64,000 bases of DNA, taken from positions 33,355,001 to 33,419,000 of the forward strand of contig JAYKKT010000091.1 in the NCBI GenBank assembly GCA_036023115.1, read 5' to 3'. Below the pieces are notes generated by a model. It was not told the DNA's origin, did no database searches, and saw only the letters and a list, made by a program, of their open reading frames with translations. The first letter of the stretch is position 1; every line of letters begins with the position of its first letter. Shown in pieces: positions 49,889 through 61,834 of this stretch. Both the position numbers and the translations under genes were made by a program. The stretch is from Brasenia schreberi. Taxonomy: Eukaryota; Streptophyta; Magnoliopsida; Nymphaeales; Cabombaceae.

Positions 49889-50160
49889 TGTTAGATATTG
49901 AAATCGGGTCTCAAAGTGGACTCGTTATGATCTAGATTAGTGTTTTTGTCTAATCAATAGTACTTAATTAATAATAGGAGTAAATTAGTTATTTTAGTTA
50001 GATCGTGATTATAAATAGTGTGATTAGGGTTATGTTTAGCATTAAGGAAGAAAGAGAAGGCAGTCGTGAGGTAGGCGCCGAGGCAGATTGGATGAAATGT
50101 CTCTAATCTACAATACTTGTAAGTTTCTATGTTTTTCTTATTGATTGAATGTTTATAACT
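49889..50160 (+). repeat. 3' LTR of Copia C
   Basis: Starts TGTTAGATATTGAAATCGGG after the polypurine tract and ends TTTATAACT. It differs from the 5' LTR by several substitutions and a short deletion after gcgccgaggc. Confidence 0.92.
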
Positions 50161-50499
50161 GGTTAAATATGTTAAATTCCCTTGGGCAATTTCTGTGAAT
50201 CTTTCTAGAAAATGATTCGCATGAAAAGTCCAGTTCTGACAAAATTGTTGGTTGAGCTCAAGCATTCGGTGGTGTTTGTATAAGTCCAGTTTAGGGCTGA
50301 TCAGATCATGTTGTGTATTACTACTGGTCGACTGATCAATTCAATTTCCAATTACTTGTTTTCCGGTGAACCTGACAGTCGTAAGATTTGCGGCAAAAAT
50401 TGAAGATCATCAAATGTCTGTTATTTACGGTGTGATCCTATCCTTACTCGGGACTAACTGGGAATAACGGATGCCTGCCTATCAAGAAAATGTAATATA

Positions 50500-51020
50500 T
50501 GATGTATCGGCAGCTAATTGTTCTTTTTGCAATGAGATAACTAAGATGATCTGTCTTCACTGCATGATATCATTAGCTTGGTTACAGAAGAAAGAAATGC
50601 CGAACTATTGAATTGCATATCATCTGTTCCTTATCATGGGAAATTGATCTTCCCAGGCAATGCCAACCCCATCTTGATTAGAAATTCAGAATCCGTCTGT
50701 GGTTTTTATTTTCTATTTGAAAATCATTGCTTTATGTGATTGCATGTGCTTAGGGCCCCTTTAAACGTTGACTCGATGGGTCTTTTCCAAGCTTCCTGTG
50801 ATAAATCTGGCCATTAGTTTCATGATTCAGGTTCTTGCCTCTCCAAAAAGAAAAGAATGGTTCCAGTTCTTAGCTAATTTAATTTTCTTAAATAAAAATT
50901 TTCAAATCTGCAGTGCTTTCGGCATGAAAAGCTTCATTTCTTATTGATTTTTTACCATTTTATCATTAAGTTATGTAGGTGCACACGGCAAACTATCTTA
51001 AACATCCGTTGAATTCAATG
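50500..51020 (+). other. Sequence shared with the 3' flank of DOHH copy 1
   Basis: Runs such as attgcat.tgc.tagggccc, gtgataaatctgg, tccagttcttagctaa and tgaaaagcttcatttcttatt align with 13,990-14,170 downstream of DOHH copy 1. This suggests that the duplicated segment extended past the gene and that its far end now lies here, after the inserted elements. No coding content. Confidence 0.55.
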
Positions 51021-51280
51021 GAGACCCTTGTGACCTACTTGCATTTGTCCTTTCAAGGAGGGAGCCGGACTTGTTCATCACCCTTTTTGCGAAATTGCTA
51101 GTCATGGTTGAGCCATGGCTGCAAATGTGAGATATACTTGAGCTAAAAGCTGTTGTGCTGTCTTAACCTAGTTCCTACAAACAGTGAGAATTGAATCGTC
51201 ACATGAAGCCTCTCATAGGTATGCTACATACCCTAAAGTGAAGCTTCGGGGTAACTAAAATAGTGTATCGAAAACCCAAA

Positions 51281-51395
51281 GAGGCCTGGATCATCTGGCT
51301 ATGAGGTTGGCCAGTCTTAGGTCATGACCTCGATAACGAGGTTATTACCCATCTGGTTCGAGTCTTACCTGATCCCAAGTCTTTAAGCAAAAGGA
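51281..51395 (+). mobile_element. Possible SINE fragment
   Basis: tRNA-like words ATCTGGCTATGAGGTTGG and a B-box-like TCTGGTTCGAGTCTTACC lie about 65 bases apart. No further family copy was found in the window. Confidence 0.35.
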
Positions 51396-51629
51396 AAGGT
51401 TTCCAATTTTCTTCTACTATTTGCAAGAAGTTTAGAATGTTTCAGTCATTAAAATTATATATAGGAGAGCAAATCATATTATACAGATATGATGTAGCAG
51501 TAATAGTGAAGATTAACCACAAATTAGGAAGACAAAGTAAGGAGATGAAACATTAGAGACTTTGAACTAAGTGATGGTCTGCAAGAAATTCGCAGTGGAG
51601 CGTATCTAAAAGCAGGTCCACCTGCACCA

Positions 51630-51770
51630 AGAGCATTAGCTCAACAGCAGGGCGCTCTAGCGCCCTTGCTGCCAGTGGGGAGTTAGAAGGTGCATGTGTG
51701 GGTGTGAGTGTGGGCGGGTATTAGGCTTGGGCCTCCTCTTTGTAACCAAAGAAAAAATGGCCCATCATGA
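51630..51770 (+). mobile_element. tRNA-derived SINE
   Basis: The A box is ATTAGCTCAACAGCAGGGCG; ggcgctctagcgcccttgct and ggtgcatgtgtgggtgtg follow, then ggcctcctctttgtaacc. Same family as 36.09 kb (+) and 62.24 kb (-). The Gypsy element D starts about 65 bases further on. Confidence 0.65.
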
Positions 51771-51834
51771 GGGTTTATGTAATGATGATGGTATTCTGCT
51801 GAAAAGGTGCATGGCGCATGGGTTAGATGGTAGC

Positions 51835-52187
51835 AATGACCCTCCAACTACCTACACGATGACTATGGCTGTAGAACCAGGCCCTCTTGTGGGATCCCCC
51901 GACAGCTTCTGTTAGAAGTTTTTGATGTCTCCTCTTAGAAACAATCCTTTTTGGCTTGTAACGTTTGTACAGACACCCCCAACCAAGTTGTAGCGTGTAA
52001 GGGAGAGACGCAACACTCTTCCTATTCAATAAAGCTATCTTTGTGCACTTTTCCTTTGCCTTCTTGTGAGTTTAAGAACTCATTCAAATTAAGTGTCTTA
52101 CTTCCGCGCTGCGCCCAAACTAGAGTAGGCTGGCTTAACCGGTTTCGGTTGAGCACTAGTCACGTGCCAAACCCTTTAGCTGTGACA
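51835..52187 (+). repeat. 5' LTR of Gypsy D
   Basis: AATGACCCTCCAACTACC ... GCTGTGACA, preceded by GTAGC. The terminal TG is changed to AA compared with the 3' LTR (TGTGACCC). It is followed by tttggtatccgagca (primer-binding-site region). Confidence 0.9.
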
Positions 52188-52530
52188 ACTTTGGTATCCG
52201 AGCACGATTCGGTTGGAAGTCGGGACTTGGAATTGATGGATTGCTAACATTGGGGAGCGTTAACATGGCATCGGCTTCAGAAGTGCATGGGGATGCTTTA
52301 CTACCGACTCAAGGGGAGAACCGATGGGAGAAAGGAAAGGGTAAGAAAGGCACGTCTAATGCAGACATAGACGTTATCATGAGTCTTAAGACCAGATTGT
52401 ACAGGCTTGAGGAGGAGTGTGCCTCCTTAAGGTAGTCATTGGCATGAGTTGTGGCTGGCAATGACATTTTGAATGCGGAGTTATTCGACGGTGAGACATT
52501 CCTTCGGGATCGTGTAGATAGTCTTGAGAA

Positions 52531-54063
52531 TTGACTATTCTTCAAGGAGATGGTGAATCTTCAAGTGTGCATGTTCAAAGTGACTTGGTGGAGTGGATTC
52601 GCGTTGGCTTTGAGGTGGACGGCATGGCCAAGCAACTCAAAATGTTAGACCATGAGGGTAAGACTGGGCGATTTTGGGTTGAAGATGACTTGCTGCTAAC
52701 AAGAGGGGATATGCTCTATGTGCCAAGGACAAGAAACTTAAGAAGAGACGTCTTGAAGGAGTGTCATGACTCACCTTGGGCTGGATACCCGGGTATGGAG
52801 TGGACTAAAGCTTTGCTGAAGAGATCCTATTACTGGCCAAACATGGGCGACGATGTGGCGGCGTACATGCGGACTTGCCTCATCTACCAACAGGATAAGG
52901 TTGAGAACCAAAAACTGACAAGACTCTTGGAACCTTTGCCAATTCTGAGCCGACCATGGGAGAGTGTATCCATGGACTTTATCTTGAATCTGCCTAAGTC
53001 AAACGGTTGTTAATCCATTCTAGTCGTAGTGGATAGATTTTCTAAGTATAGGGTGTTTGTAGCAACCCCATTGAAGTGCATGTGGTCAAGTATTGAGGAG
53101 TTCCTTCCAATATCGTTAGTGATCGCGATGCCCGATTTAGAAGCAACTTCTGGCAGGAGGTCTTTCGGTTGCTGGGTATGGAGTTATTATTCTCAAAAGT
53201 TGACACCCTTAAACAAATAACCAGACGAAAAGAATTAACGCCTTAATGGAATGCTATCTTCGGCACTATGTTTGTGCCAACCAGAAGGATTGGACTGAGT
53301 GGATGGACCTCACTTAATTTTCAAATAATCTGCAGGTTAGCCAATCCACTAGCAGGAGCCCCTTTGAACTAGATATAGGACAATTGCCACAAACTCTTCA
53401 TTCACTGGCGACAAAGTACAATGGGAGGATACAGGTGGCATACTCCTTTGCGGCGGACATTCAAGAGAGGCGAGATCTAGCACATGTGCTCCTTGAGAAG
53501 GCAGCTAAGCGGATGAAAAAATAGGCTGACATAAAACGTCGTGCTGTCGCGTTTAGTGTAGGGGATCACGTTGTCATGAAACTCTATCCTAAACACTCTC
53601 AATATTTTCATGGGCATCACGCGGCGTTGATCCGCAAGTATAACGGACCCTATAAGATCATAAAAAGGGTAAGGAACTGGGCATACAAGGTGATATGTTG
53701 GGCCATGTTCAGACACACCCTGTCTTCCATGTGAGCAACCTGAAGGTGTACCATATAGATGCGAAAGACTAGTGGCGCGGCAGTCCAACACGAGCACCAG
53801 CTTACCTGAGGACCCCGGGGAGTAAAGAGGTAGAATTGATCCTAGACCATGTACTTGGCACCATGACTGGACGACGAACCTGTTACCTTGTGAAATGGAA
53901 AGGACTTGATGCGGACCAAGCCACTTGGGAAAAGGGGTATACTCTAAGGCAATTTCTAGAGGTACTTGCGGAGCACCACCGACGCATTGCAGCATTGTTG
54001 CGGACGCCAACAACTTCGGTGGGAGAGAATGTGACCCTCCAACTACCGAGAACAAGACTATGA
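52531..54063 (+). pseudogene. Gypsy D integrase and chromodomain (broken)
   Basis: Three pieces: 52,531-53,013 (zinc finger and core start, stop after SNGC), 53,029-53,220 (core, frameshifted) and 53,836-54,063 (chromodomain). Between them are the integrase C-terminal words KYNGPYKIIKRV and HPVFHVSNLKVY in shifted frames (about 53,635-53,755). The chromodomain is the best-kept part. In chromoviruses this domain is thought to guide insertion to heterochromatin. Confidence 0.85.
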
Positions 54064-54358
54064 CTATAGAGTCGGGGCCTTGTTAGAAGTTTTTGGGACC
54101 TCCTCTTGGAGACAATCCTTTTTGGCTTGTAACGTTTGTACAGACACCCCCAACCAAGTTGTAGCATGTAAGGGGGACACGCAAAACTCTTCCTATTCAA
54201 TAAAGTTATCTTTGCGCACTTTGCCTTTGCCTTCTTGCGAGCTTGAGAACTCATTCGAACTAAGTGTCTTGCTTCCGCGCTGCGCCCGAACTAGAGTAGG
54301 CTGGCTTAACCGGTTTCGGTTAAGCGCCGGTCACACGCCAAACCCTTTGGCCATGACA
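54030..54358 (+). repeat. 3' LTR of Gypsy D
   Basis: TGTGACCCTCCAACTACCG ... GGCCATGACA, followed by GTAGC. Highly similar to the 5' LTR over about 330 bp. Confidence 0.92.
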
Positions 54359-54363
54359 GTAGC

Positions 54364-55172
54364 ACTCTAATGGGTTGTTAGGAGTTGAATAATCCAGTAT
54401 GCATTTGCTAGGGAGTCTGCCTTACCGAGTGTTGACAAAAAAGAAAGAAAAGATTATATTAGTGATTTTGTCATCATTGAACTGCCATCAAATCTCGTAT
54501 ATTCAATTTTATTGTTCTCAAAACTTGTAAAATGGGTTCAGAGAAGTTAGCATCCAGATAAAAGGGGTGGATGTGTGTGTGCGTGCACACAACCAACATC
54601 CCTAGGGTTTGTCTTGTAGATTGGCCTGGATGTGGTGGAGTTGGCTTGTTCTCTTGGGAAGTATGTGAACTTGTGAGCGCAAGATGGGCAAACTGTAGAT
54701 TGGCTCTTTGATAAAAACGTCAAAACCTCAACATGTATTGGAAAATTCCTACAATAGATATTGGAAAAGAAGTATTTAGTCCGTTTCAATTGAAGTAGCT
54801 GGTCCATCCTCTCATCATTTGTTGCTCCCTCGCCAACTACTATATATATAAAGAGAGCATCTTATCTTTATTCTTTCGATACATAATCAGATTATATCAA
54901 CATTTTCACCATTCGATCTTTGAGATCGAATCACTTTGCAATTAATATATATCGGTTTATACATATACAAAATTGGCTTGAAACCGGAACCATTGTAAAA
55001 ACCGGCACTACCCTTCATATATACTAAAAAAACAGTCACATCAATACTTCAAAAATGGGGATTGCATCATAGTTTAAAATCATTGTTGCAACGGCTGCTC
55101 TCTTAGACTTAATAAAAAGAGCAGTAACTCAAACACCTTGGTGTATCAAACAGTAAAAAGAAGGGTAGAACC
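54364..55172. other. Intergenic stretch, no gene recognised
   Basis: AT-rich. It includes tatatatataaagagagcatc (54,841) and cattcgatctttgagatcgaatc (a short palindrome at about 54,912), possibly another MITE-like unit ending near 54,965. Confidence 0.4.
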
Positions 55173-56435
55173 TGTGACGAATGTGACGCTAGTGCTAGGC
55201 GCACGCATTGACGAGCGGAAGCCAGGATTGATGCTAGTGCCAGACACACACGCCAGGCATGAGTCCATTTAAGTTGGTGATGGGTTGGCAACCACTAGGA
55301 CCGTTGGATCTCATACAAGGGGATGACACGAGCAGTTGTCCCGCCTCTCTTCGAGAGGTTCGAGAGAGACAGGCATTGTATGAAGAGGCGAAGATGGCCC
55401 TTGCATGAGTGCAAGCCAGCATGGTGAAATATGTTGACCGGCATAGGCGAGTGGTGGAGCACAAGGTAGGAGATTTTGTGTGGCTGCGGATTTGAGAGTA
55501 CATCAGGAAGCAGGTATACAAAGGTAGTCACATGGGGTTAAAACCAAAGTATGATGGACCATTCAAGATTGTGCAAAGAGTAGGATCGGTTGCCTACAAG
55601 CTTGAATTGCCAGACAGGTTGAAGTTGCATCCGACATTTCACGTGTCACAGTTGAAGCCATACCATGAGGATCCGGATAGGTTGGAGCGTCGTCCACCAC
55701 CATTAGTGCGAGAGGATATACTGACAGTGTCAGCGGTATTAGCGCACAGGGTTAGTGGAGCAGGACCACGGCGTCAGACACAATATCTTGTGCGATGGAC
55801 AAGGCACGGGCCAGACGATGACAACTGGGTTCCTTCATGTCAGTTATGGCAGTACGAGCAGCTCTTGCGCACATATCATCAGGCCTTGGGGATGAGTCCA
55901 GACTTTACGAGGGGAGAGTTGTGACGAACGCGATGCTAGTGCCAGGCGCACACGCCTCGCGCATGCATTGACGAGCAGAAGCCGGGATTGATGCTAGTGC
56001 CAGACACACGCACCATGCACAGGACGGGCGCGCACACATCAACGAGCGGATGCCTTCCCTCTGAGCCATCATCGTGTTGTGGTGATGAGTGTGTCTTGGG
56101 TCCTTACTTAGGTCCTTACTTAGCCGGCCTCTATAAATAAGAAGGCGGGTGAACTAGTTAGAGGAGAGGGAGAGAGATATAGAGTGCGGAAGAGGTGTTA
56201 GTGAGTAAGAGTCCAGAACCGAGAGTCGTTGTATTCCCTTAGTGTTCTGTCCGTCGTGAACGTCTGAATGTTTGTAATCTGATTCAGTTTGAAATAAACC
56301 GAGTGTGTGCTTTGATGTCGTAAGCTTAGTGTGTGTGTGATTGATCTTTACTTAGAGTGAATCTTAGTGAAGACAACTGGAGCAGAATTCCCCATTGAAG
56401 AAGAAGAACAAACGCTGATCACCGTGAAGCATAGT
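55173..56435 (+). mobile_element. Ty3/Gypsy chromovirus E remnant
   Basis: Truncated 5' LTR (55,173-about 55,260, TGTGACGAATGTGACGCTAG), about 0.65 kb of interior, then the 3' LTR from 55,922 (TGTGACGAACGCGATGC) after gaggggagagt. The interior codes for the integrase C-terminal part and chromodomain (55,532-55,924: PKYDGPFKIVQRVGSVAYKL, LHPTFHVSQLKPYHED, QYLVRWTRHGPDDDNWVPSC). The end of the 3' LTR is not fixed; the pentamer GAACC just before 55,173 recurs at 56,436-56,440 and may be the target duplication. Different family from D. Confidence 0.75.
55532..55924 (+). pseudogene. Gypsy E integrase C-terminus with chromodomain
   Basis: A 130-residue open frame at the end of pol. The earlier part of pol is missing apart from about 55,270-55,500, which is frameshifted (VRERQALYEEAKMALA-like words). 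The chromodomain carries the expected aromatic positions (YLVRW, W in DNW). Confidence 0.8.
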
Positions 56436-56499
56436 GAACCGGGATTGTTCTGCGTAAAAGAGAAACGGCTGAGGTGAGTAGACGATGCTCATCTGCCAT

Positions 56500-56960
56500 C
56501 ACAGGTGAGAAATTCAAATTCCGAATTTGATTCTGTGACAGAACCCATGAAACTGGCATTGGTGAACATAGACAAGCATGTAAAGAACCGCCAAGAAAGA
56601 AACATGAATCAGCGTCGAAGACCCAAAAAGGGAACAATGAATACTTCATCACAACAAAACCAATATCAGGGTTGTCTTCCCAAGCCTCGTACAACTTCTT
56701 CGAAATGGAGATGCTTGAAAGCACCTAACTTCTTCCACGTGAATTCCAAGGAACAATGAACTTTTTCATGGCAAAACACGTATCTAAGCATGACGAACAA
56801 CCAAAAAATTCAAAATTTAAAAAAATAAAGAAAAGAGAGAAAACGGAAGTGTGTCAATACCATGGACGTGGTGAGGGAATCGAGAGAGGAAGGCTTATTG
56901 AGAACTGCTGTACGAGCATAAGCCCTTCCCTCAACCAAAACCTGGAAAACATCCACTGTG
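56500..56960 (+). other. Unassigned open frames after Gypsy E
   Basis: Two frames (56,505-56,759 and 56,756-56,965) have normal-looking composition (Asn, Lys, Arg, Gln rich) with words such as CQYHGRGEG. This could be a gag fragment, but no family is recognised and no start context or promoter is seen. Confidence 0.25.
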
Positions 56961-56970
56961 ATTAGAATCG

Positions 56971-56973
56971 TGC

Positions 56974-57018
<45 letters not shown>

Positions 57019-57130
57019 CCACTTGGTCATCCAAATTTTCATGCTTCGTTTTAAGGGGGAGAGCTGAGAGGCTTCGCCTGCATTGAGAAAAGAGAGTGGG
57101 CAGCTTCCTCCATGAACCAATGCAACGTTG

Positions 57131-57215
<85 letters not shown>
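56971..57215. repeat. Opposed (GA)n and (TC)n microsatellites
   Basis: (GA)n at 56971-57016 and (TC)n at 57132-57215, with 115 bp between. They are complementary and so can pair as a hairpin. The spacer has no recognised gene. Confidence 0.9.
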
Positions 57216-57218
<3 letters not shown>

Positions 57219-57299
57219 TGCTTGTAGGCGTGCACCCTTCCCTCTCGCCGTCTCGCCGGTGATCGCTGCTGGTTCTCTTGTGCAAAGTGCAGACTTCCG

Positions 57300-58330
57300 G
57301 GTTAACGGATCGAACCTGCTCCAGGTCCGAATAGGTTAATGGTGTTAGGGCCAGGGTGTTAGAATCAGACCCGGATTGGAGTCTCATCGGCTAAAAATAA
57401 TTGTCGGGTCTACAAGATCATACCAGGATTTAAGCCGCACCAAGATCATACCCGAGAAAATAATTTCTTAAAATTTTTACATTGGAAGTTTGTTGATCCT
57501 AATGTAAGTTTAATTCAGGTACATGTTCCCTAAATAGGTAGAGAAAGTGTATAGTTGTTTGGCTTAGAACCCAATCAGTCTGAACCCCATTTTCGCTTGC
57601 TTCTTTCTTATCATGTAGAATGTGTTTGATTTATGATGCCGGGTTCTTGGTACTAGAATTTAGAATTACAGGCCTCGTTTGTAATAATGATTTTGAGAAA
57701 CCATATTTTTGTGTTTGATTCACGAGTTAAATTAACGCTTAAATTTTGTACCATGTGGGTAGTAAATGATAGAATGAGGCACTTTGTTTTTCATGTGAAG
57801 CTCATGAGTCTAGTTACTGTACTCACCTCCTCCATGGTGTGTGGACAAATTTTTATTCAAATTGGGCTTATGGAATAATAGTTATATATTAGCAAGCCTA
57901 TGGAAACATAGTTTTATATTAGGGATGGGTTCCTTGATGAACAACTAAAGTTAGGTCCGATAGTCTGGCCAATGTTTTCATCCATATCTTCATCAATAAT
58001 GATGATTTATATGTAGATAAAACATTGTACATTGTGCATGGCTCTATTTTAAACGACCCAATCCAAACATGATCCATTTCAGATGTGGTCAGACTATCTT
58101 ATTTCTTGGACAAAATAAGGAACCAAGGGAGTCATAAACCTGAGTTCACTAGTTCCATGCACTTATTTGACAGATACATGCGTTTCGAAAGAAGGGAGAG
58201 ATTCCTCAGTTTTCTTTGAACTTTGTTTTAGATCATATAGTTGTAGCTTGTGATTCAGATATTAGATTATGCACTTCTTGCATTGGATTAATCTGTGATA
58301 ATTTGTGTCATTCATATGTTAATGTATATA
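57300..58330. other. Intergenic stretch, nothing recognised
   Basis: AT-rich, only short open frames without recognised domains. Confidence 0.4.
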
Positions 58331-58625
58331 TAGAGAGAGGGGAAAAGTAGGAATTGCTAGACACCCTCTCATATCAAACTCTATTAGATGATTTTCATCG
58401 TTCGTACGATTGCACAAATGACACATATCGAGTTACCCATTAACATCAACCAAAGAATCGATGTCACTTAATGCACATGGATGCATTAAATATCAAACAA
58501 GATGGGTGTCTTGTTAACTACATTCCAATTGATCGCACGAACAGTGGTGATGATCAAGGAATATATAGGAGAAGAGATTGTTTAACATCTTTCTATCTAT
58601 ATATAGTTCTTCATTTATGCTTACC
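58328..58625. mobile_element. Possible MITE-like unit
   Basis: Starts atatatagagagagggg and ends near aatatataggagaag; inside is tgcacatggatgcattaaat, similar to words in the units at 37.1 and 41.7 kb. The borders are weak. Confidence 0.3.
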
Positions 58626-58884
58626 AAGTCTAGGTTCATATTACCTCTTTTCCTATTGATAAAAGTAATTCCCTTTCTAAAAGTTACTCTAGAGCTTCTC
58701 TCGGGGTGCATTTAGTTATGTTATTTGTGCCTCGAACTCCCATGTCATCGTCATACCCAAAGTATGTGAGGAAATTTATGGATATTTTGTCGATAAATAC
58801 TCCTTATATGGGGGTTCCTCATGTACGAGAGGAAGACTTTGTTGCAAGCCTCTTCTTGATCTACGTTCAAAGGTTTTCTTTTCT

Positions 58885-58985
58885 AATAGAATAGGGATGC
58901 CTAAGCCAAATGCACACCTGTGGGCATCTAACTCATGACCTTCAACTTGTGAGTCAACCCACTAGCCAAGTGACCTTTTGCTCTT
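58885..58985 (-). mobile_element. tRNA-derived SINE fragment
   Basis: On the minus strand: GGTCACTTGGCTAGTGGGTT (A-box region), then acaagttgaaggtcatgagttagatgccca (B-box region). Similar to 61.09 kb (+) and 61.92 kb (-). Confidence 0.5.
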
Positions 58986-59454
58986 TGTGTGAATTAACTT
59001 GAAAGGTTCTAAAACTTTCTCTGCTATGGGCCCTTCTAAGCCACTTCCATACACCCAGAGAAATATATGTGTTGTATGAGGTTGTGCTTACAAAACTGTC
59101 ATTGCAGGGTAATTCGAGTGGTTCACGCCTCACATTAAGTTGTTGGTCGACCTCATAATCGAGTAAAAGTGAGATTTTGCATAATCAATTTGATTATGAT
59201 GTGAGTTAGGCTTATTGTTATAGTTATGTGAGCACATGACTTATAATGAAAGACTCCCTCAAGGAGACTCTTTTAAATGGTGGAAGGAGATGTGAATCCT
59301 TTTATGGCATAGTTTATGTATGAGATTACTAACTACTTGGTGCAATATAGGTTTTCAGGTGGTTTGTGTCGAGAAATCGAGTATTCATGTCATAAACAGG
59401 TTAAGCCAGAGAAGACTCCAAACAGTGTCCGTGTCACTCAAGCCAACACAATCA

Positions 59455-59542
59455 CAACTTGTTCTGCTTCGTGGCAACACGAACCCAATTCTACTTCGTG
59501 TCAACACACACCCAATTATACTTCGTGTCAACACAATGCATG
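59455..59542 (+). repeat. 27-bp tandem repeat, three copies
   Basis: The unit ctacttcgtgtcaacacac..cccaatt repeats three times with few changes (59,467, 59,494 and 59,521 approximately). It lies in an open frame without recognised function. Confidence 0.8.
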
Positions 59543-60392
59543 ATTGCACTTATTGTGTTAAAGAGTATTTCATACATCAATTGGAGAAAGAAAGTAACCA
59601 TGACAATCCTATAAAGAGTCAACAAAAATCGAACAGTAACTCAAAATTAATCGATGGATTTGGTGGACATTTTTGGTTAGGTAATATTTACAGAAACTTT
59701 AGACAAACACTAGTATTCATGAGGCTTGGATCACTAGTGATCGCCTCTCAGCCATAGGGCGGTGAATTCGTTCGCAGGCCTTCGTGCAAACGAGTCACCT
59801 GTCACACTGTAGGTATACAAGATCATTGACATCATTAGATAAATGGATGTTGATCATGGAAATATGCTCCCCAGCCAAAAGGACCCCATTTTGAATTGTT
59901 TTCAGCCTCTCATCTAGCTGTGGATTTGCTTTACTTTTGACAGGTATAAGTATTATTTAGGAAGTTATAAGTATTTGAAAAAAATAAAAATAAAGGATAG
60001 ACATGAGTATACATGTGTCACGGTTGTTGTTGGATTCAATATACATATATATGTGTGTGTATGTGTTTTGTGTGTATATAGGAACACTAGATGATGCCCA
60101 CTTCATTGGCATAAGTGTACTTCTAAAAAACTTTAAAATAAAGTATAATGATATTATACTCATGCTACCAAAAAAACAGTAAGTGAGCATGAATGAGTAA
60201 TATCCAATCACTATATATAAAGAGAAAGCTGCTACATAATATTTGATACTAAACATTTATTTTCTATCAAGACAAAGCTGCCCATCCCACATGCAGGTAT
60301 CGATCTCCACATTGATGTTGACACAAAAATGGACCTGTGCTATCCGTGTGATCACACGAACATGCCTAACATGTGAGGATGTATGTGTAACA

Positions 60393-60521
<129 letters not shown>

Positions 60522-61091
60522 AAAGTAATTCAGTTGGTTTAGTTTACAGAACGATGCATCTCTATCCTTCACATATCCAGTAAAAGATGCAAGAGTGGTG
60601 ATCCAACGATTAAGTGAAAACACACACTCTGGTTAGGACGAACGACACTTAGCCACCCAATTAAACTATTAGTGATGAGTCCAGATTTGACTGTGGTGAT
60701 AAAAACACTAGCCGTTAACCCCCACAAGACAATCGCCGTCACCATCAGCGACCATGACCACCACCATCTCGAAACTTGTCCTCCCGGATCTTCGAACGAA
60801 TTATTGAATACTACCATCACAACTCATATGGTGTTCATCTTATTGAACTTCTCTTGTGACCTTTAAATGATTAAGAAACTGAACAATTTGTCTTGAATAT
60901 TCGTGACCCCTTTTGCCTTTCTTAGCTTCTGCACAATGTGGGGACTCAATGTCTCGGTCCAGGATGACAGTTTCCTTAACTTGATCTCCTTTTGTTTCTA
61001 GCAGAGGAAGTTTCTTGATTCAAAAGTTATCGTAAAGTTACAAAATAGCTTACAGTATCCTCAAGCAAGAAATCAAAATTTGCACAAGAAG

Positions 61092-61255
61092 CAATGGCTC
61101 ACCTGGTTAGTGGGTCAAACCACAAGTTCAAGGCCACAAGTTCGATAATTGGTCTCGGTGGAAGCATCCATGGGTGAATAGTTAAGTTTTTCAGTCACAA
61201 GTTCTATAACTGGTCTTCGTGGAAGCATCTATAGGTAAATAGTTAAGTTTTTCAC
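61092..61255 (+). mobile_element. tRNA-derived SINE with a tandemly repeated tail
   Basis: The head is ATGGCTCACCTGGTTAGTGG, then CAAGTTCGATAATTGGTCTC. The run caagttc.ataa.tggtct.cgtggaagcatc is then duplicated once with a period of about 60 bases (61,137 and 61,197). Confidence 0.5.
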
Positions 61256-61309
61256 TACCATCAATTGATCTTCATTGATAGATTGGTTTTTTCATGTCTA
61301 GTCATATAA

Positions 61310-61645
61310 GGAAAGATCATATACATAATGAGGTTATTAGAAATAAATTGAGAGTGACATTAATAGATAATAAAATAAAAAAATCGTTTAAGATGTTTTG
61401 AACATAAGAAAAGACGACCAAAGAAAGATCCGGTAAGAATATATGAGAAACTAGATGATGAAAATATTAAAAGAGAAAAAAAATATTACAAAAATGTTGA
61501 AAGAAAATAATAAAGAATGATCTTAGCTTATGTTGAGTTAACGGTTGGTATGGTATGTGACTGAGCTCTATAGAAATAAAAGAATCCCTGTGGTGAACTC
61601 ATCTAGTATGGAAAAAGGCTTAGTTGTTGTTATTGTTGTACTTTC
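61310..61645 (+). mobile_element. RTE LINE 3' fragment, highly decayed
   Basis: Aligns with 190-500 at the start of the window: gaggttattagaaataaatt, gataataaaataa, aagatgttttgaacata, then ggaaaaaggcttagttgttgttattgttgtac as tail. It no longer has an open frame. Confidence 0.75.
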
Positions 61646-61834
61646 CATTCAAAATCAAATTAACATAAAGAATGTCATATAACATACACAAAAGAAATCA
61701 AATGCCGATATCGATGTATTTGAAACAACAATATGCCATGATCTAGTTCAAATGATCCTTTTGTAAGACAAATTGACCTTTCATAAAATGTGGTTCCAAT
61801 TTGATAGTAGAAACTGAGTTTAATTTGTCATTTT

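Larger units (their letters stand above)
45971..50160 (+). mobile_element. Copia LTR retrotransposon C with both LTRs
   Basis: A different Copia lineage from A and B. LTRs are 45971-46255 and 49889-50160. The polypurine tract agggagag precedes the 3' LTR. The outer flanks CGTTA and GGTTA (4 of 5 equal) fit a 5-bp target duplication. Gag is seen at 46,812-47,390 and ends in an altered zinc knuckle (CSYYKKPRHLRENC). A protease trace (DSGVTNYM) is at about 47,620, GAG pre-integrase and integrase at 47,908-48,420, and RT starts at 49,171 (GCKWVIKYKVD) and breaks off near 49,320. RNase H (IELYSDADWVGSKDD, STTGY) runs 49,335-49,730. The RT core including YVDD is deleted, so the element is dead. Confidence 0.92.
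51835..54358 (+). mobile_element. Ty3/Gypsy chromovirus D, internally deleted
   Basis: The LTRs are 51835-52187 and 54030-54358, with a perfect 5-bp duplication GTAGC at 51830-51834 and 54359-54363. The polypurine tract gggagagaa precedes the 3' LTR. The interior is only about 1.84 kb. It has a gag start (MASASEVHGDALL, 52,264) that stops after about 57 codons, then integrase with its zinc-binding H2C2 part (RRDVLKECHDSPWAGYPGME, YMRTCLIYQQDK) and core start (PWESVSMDFILNLPKSNG), broken integrase, and an intact chromodomain (53,836-53,990; CYLVKWKGLDADQATWEKG). Protease, RT and RNase H are missing. It is non-autonomous. Confidence 0.93.

Noticed and set aside
51910..52187. LTR of Gypsy D starting at TGTTAGAAG
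   Set aside because: The similarity between both LTRs extends about 75 (left) and 51 (right) bases further 5', and only the longer version gives a matching GTAGC target duplication.
59320..59757. 145-codon frame as a gene
   Set aside because: Contains a 27-bp tandem repeat and no recognisable domain; two overlapping frames are equally open.
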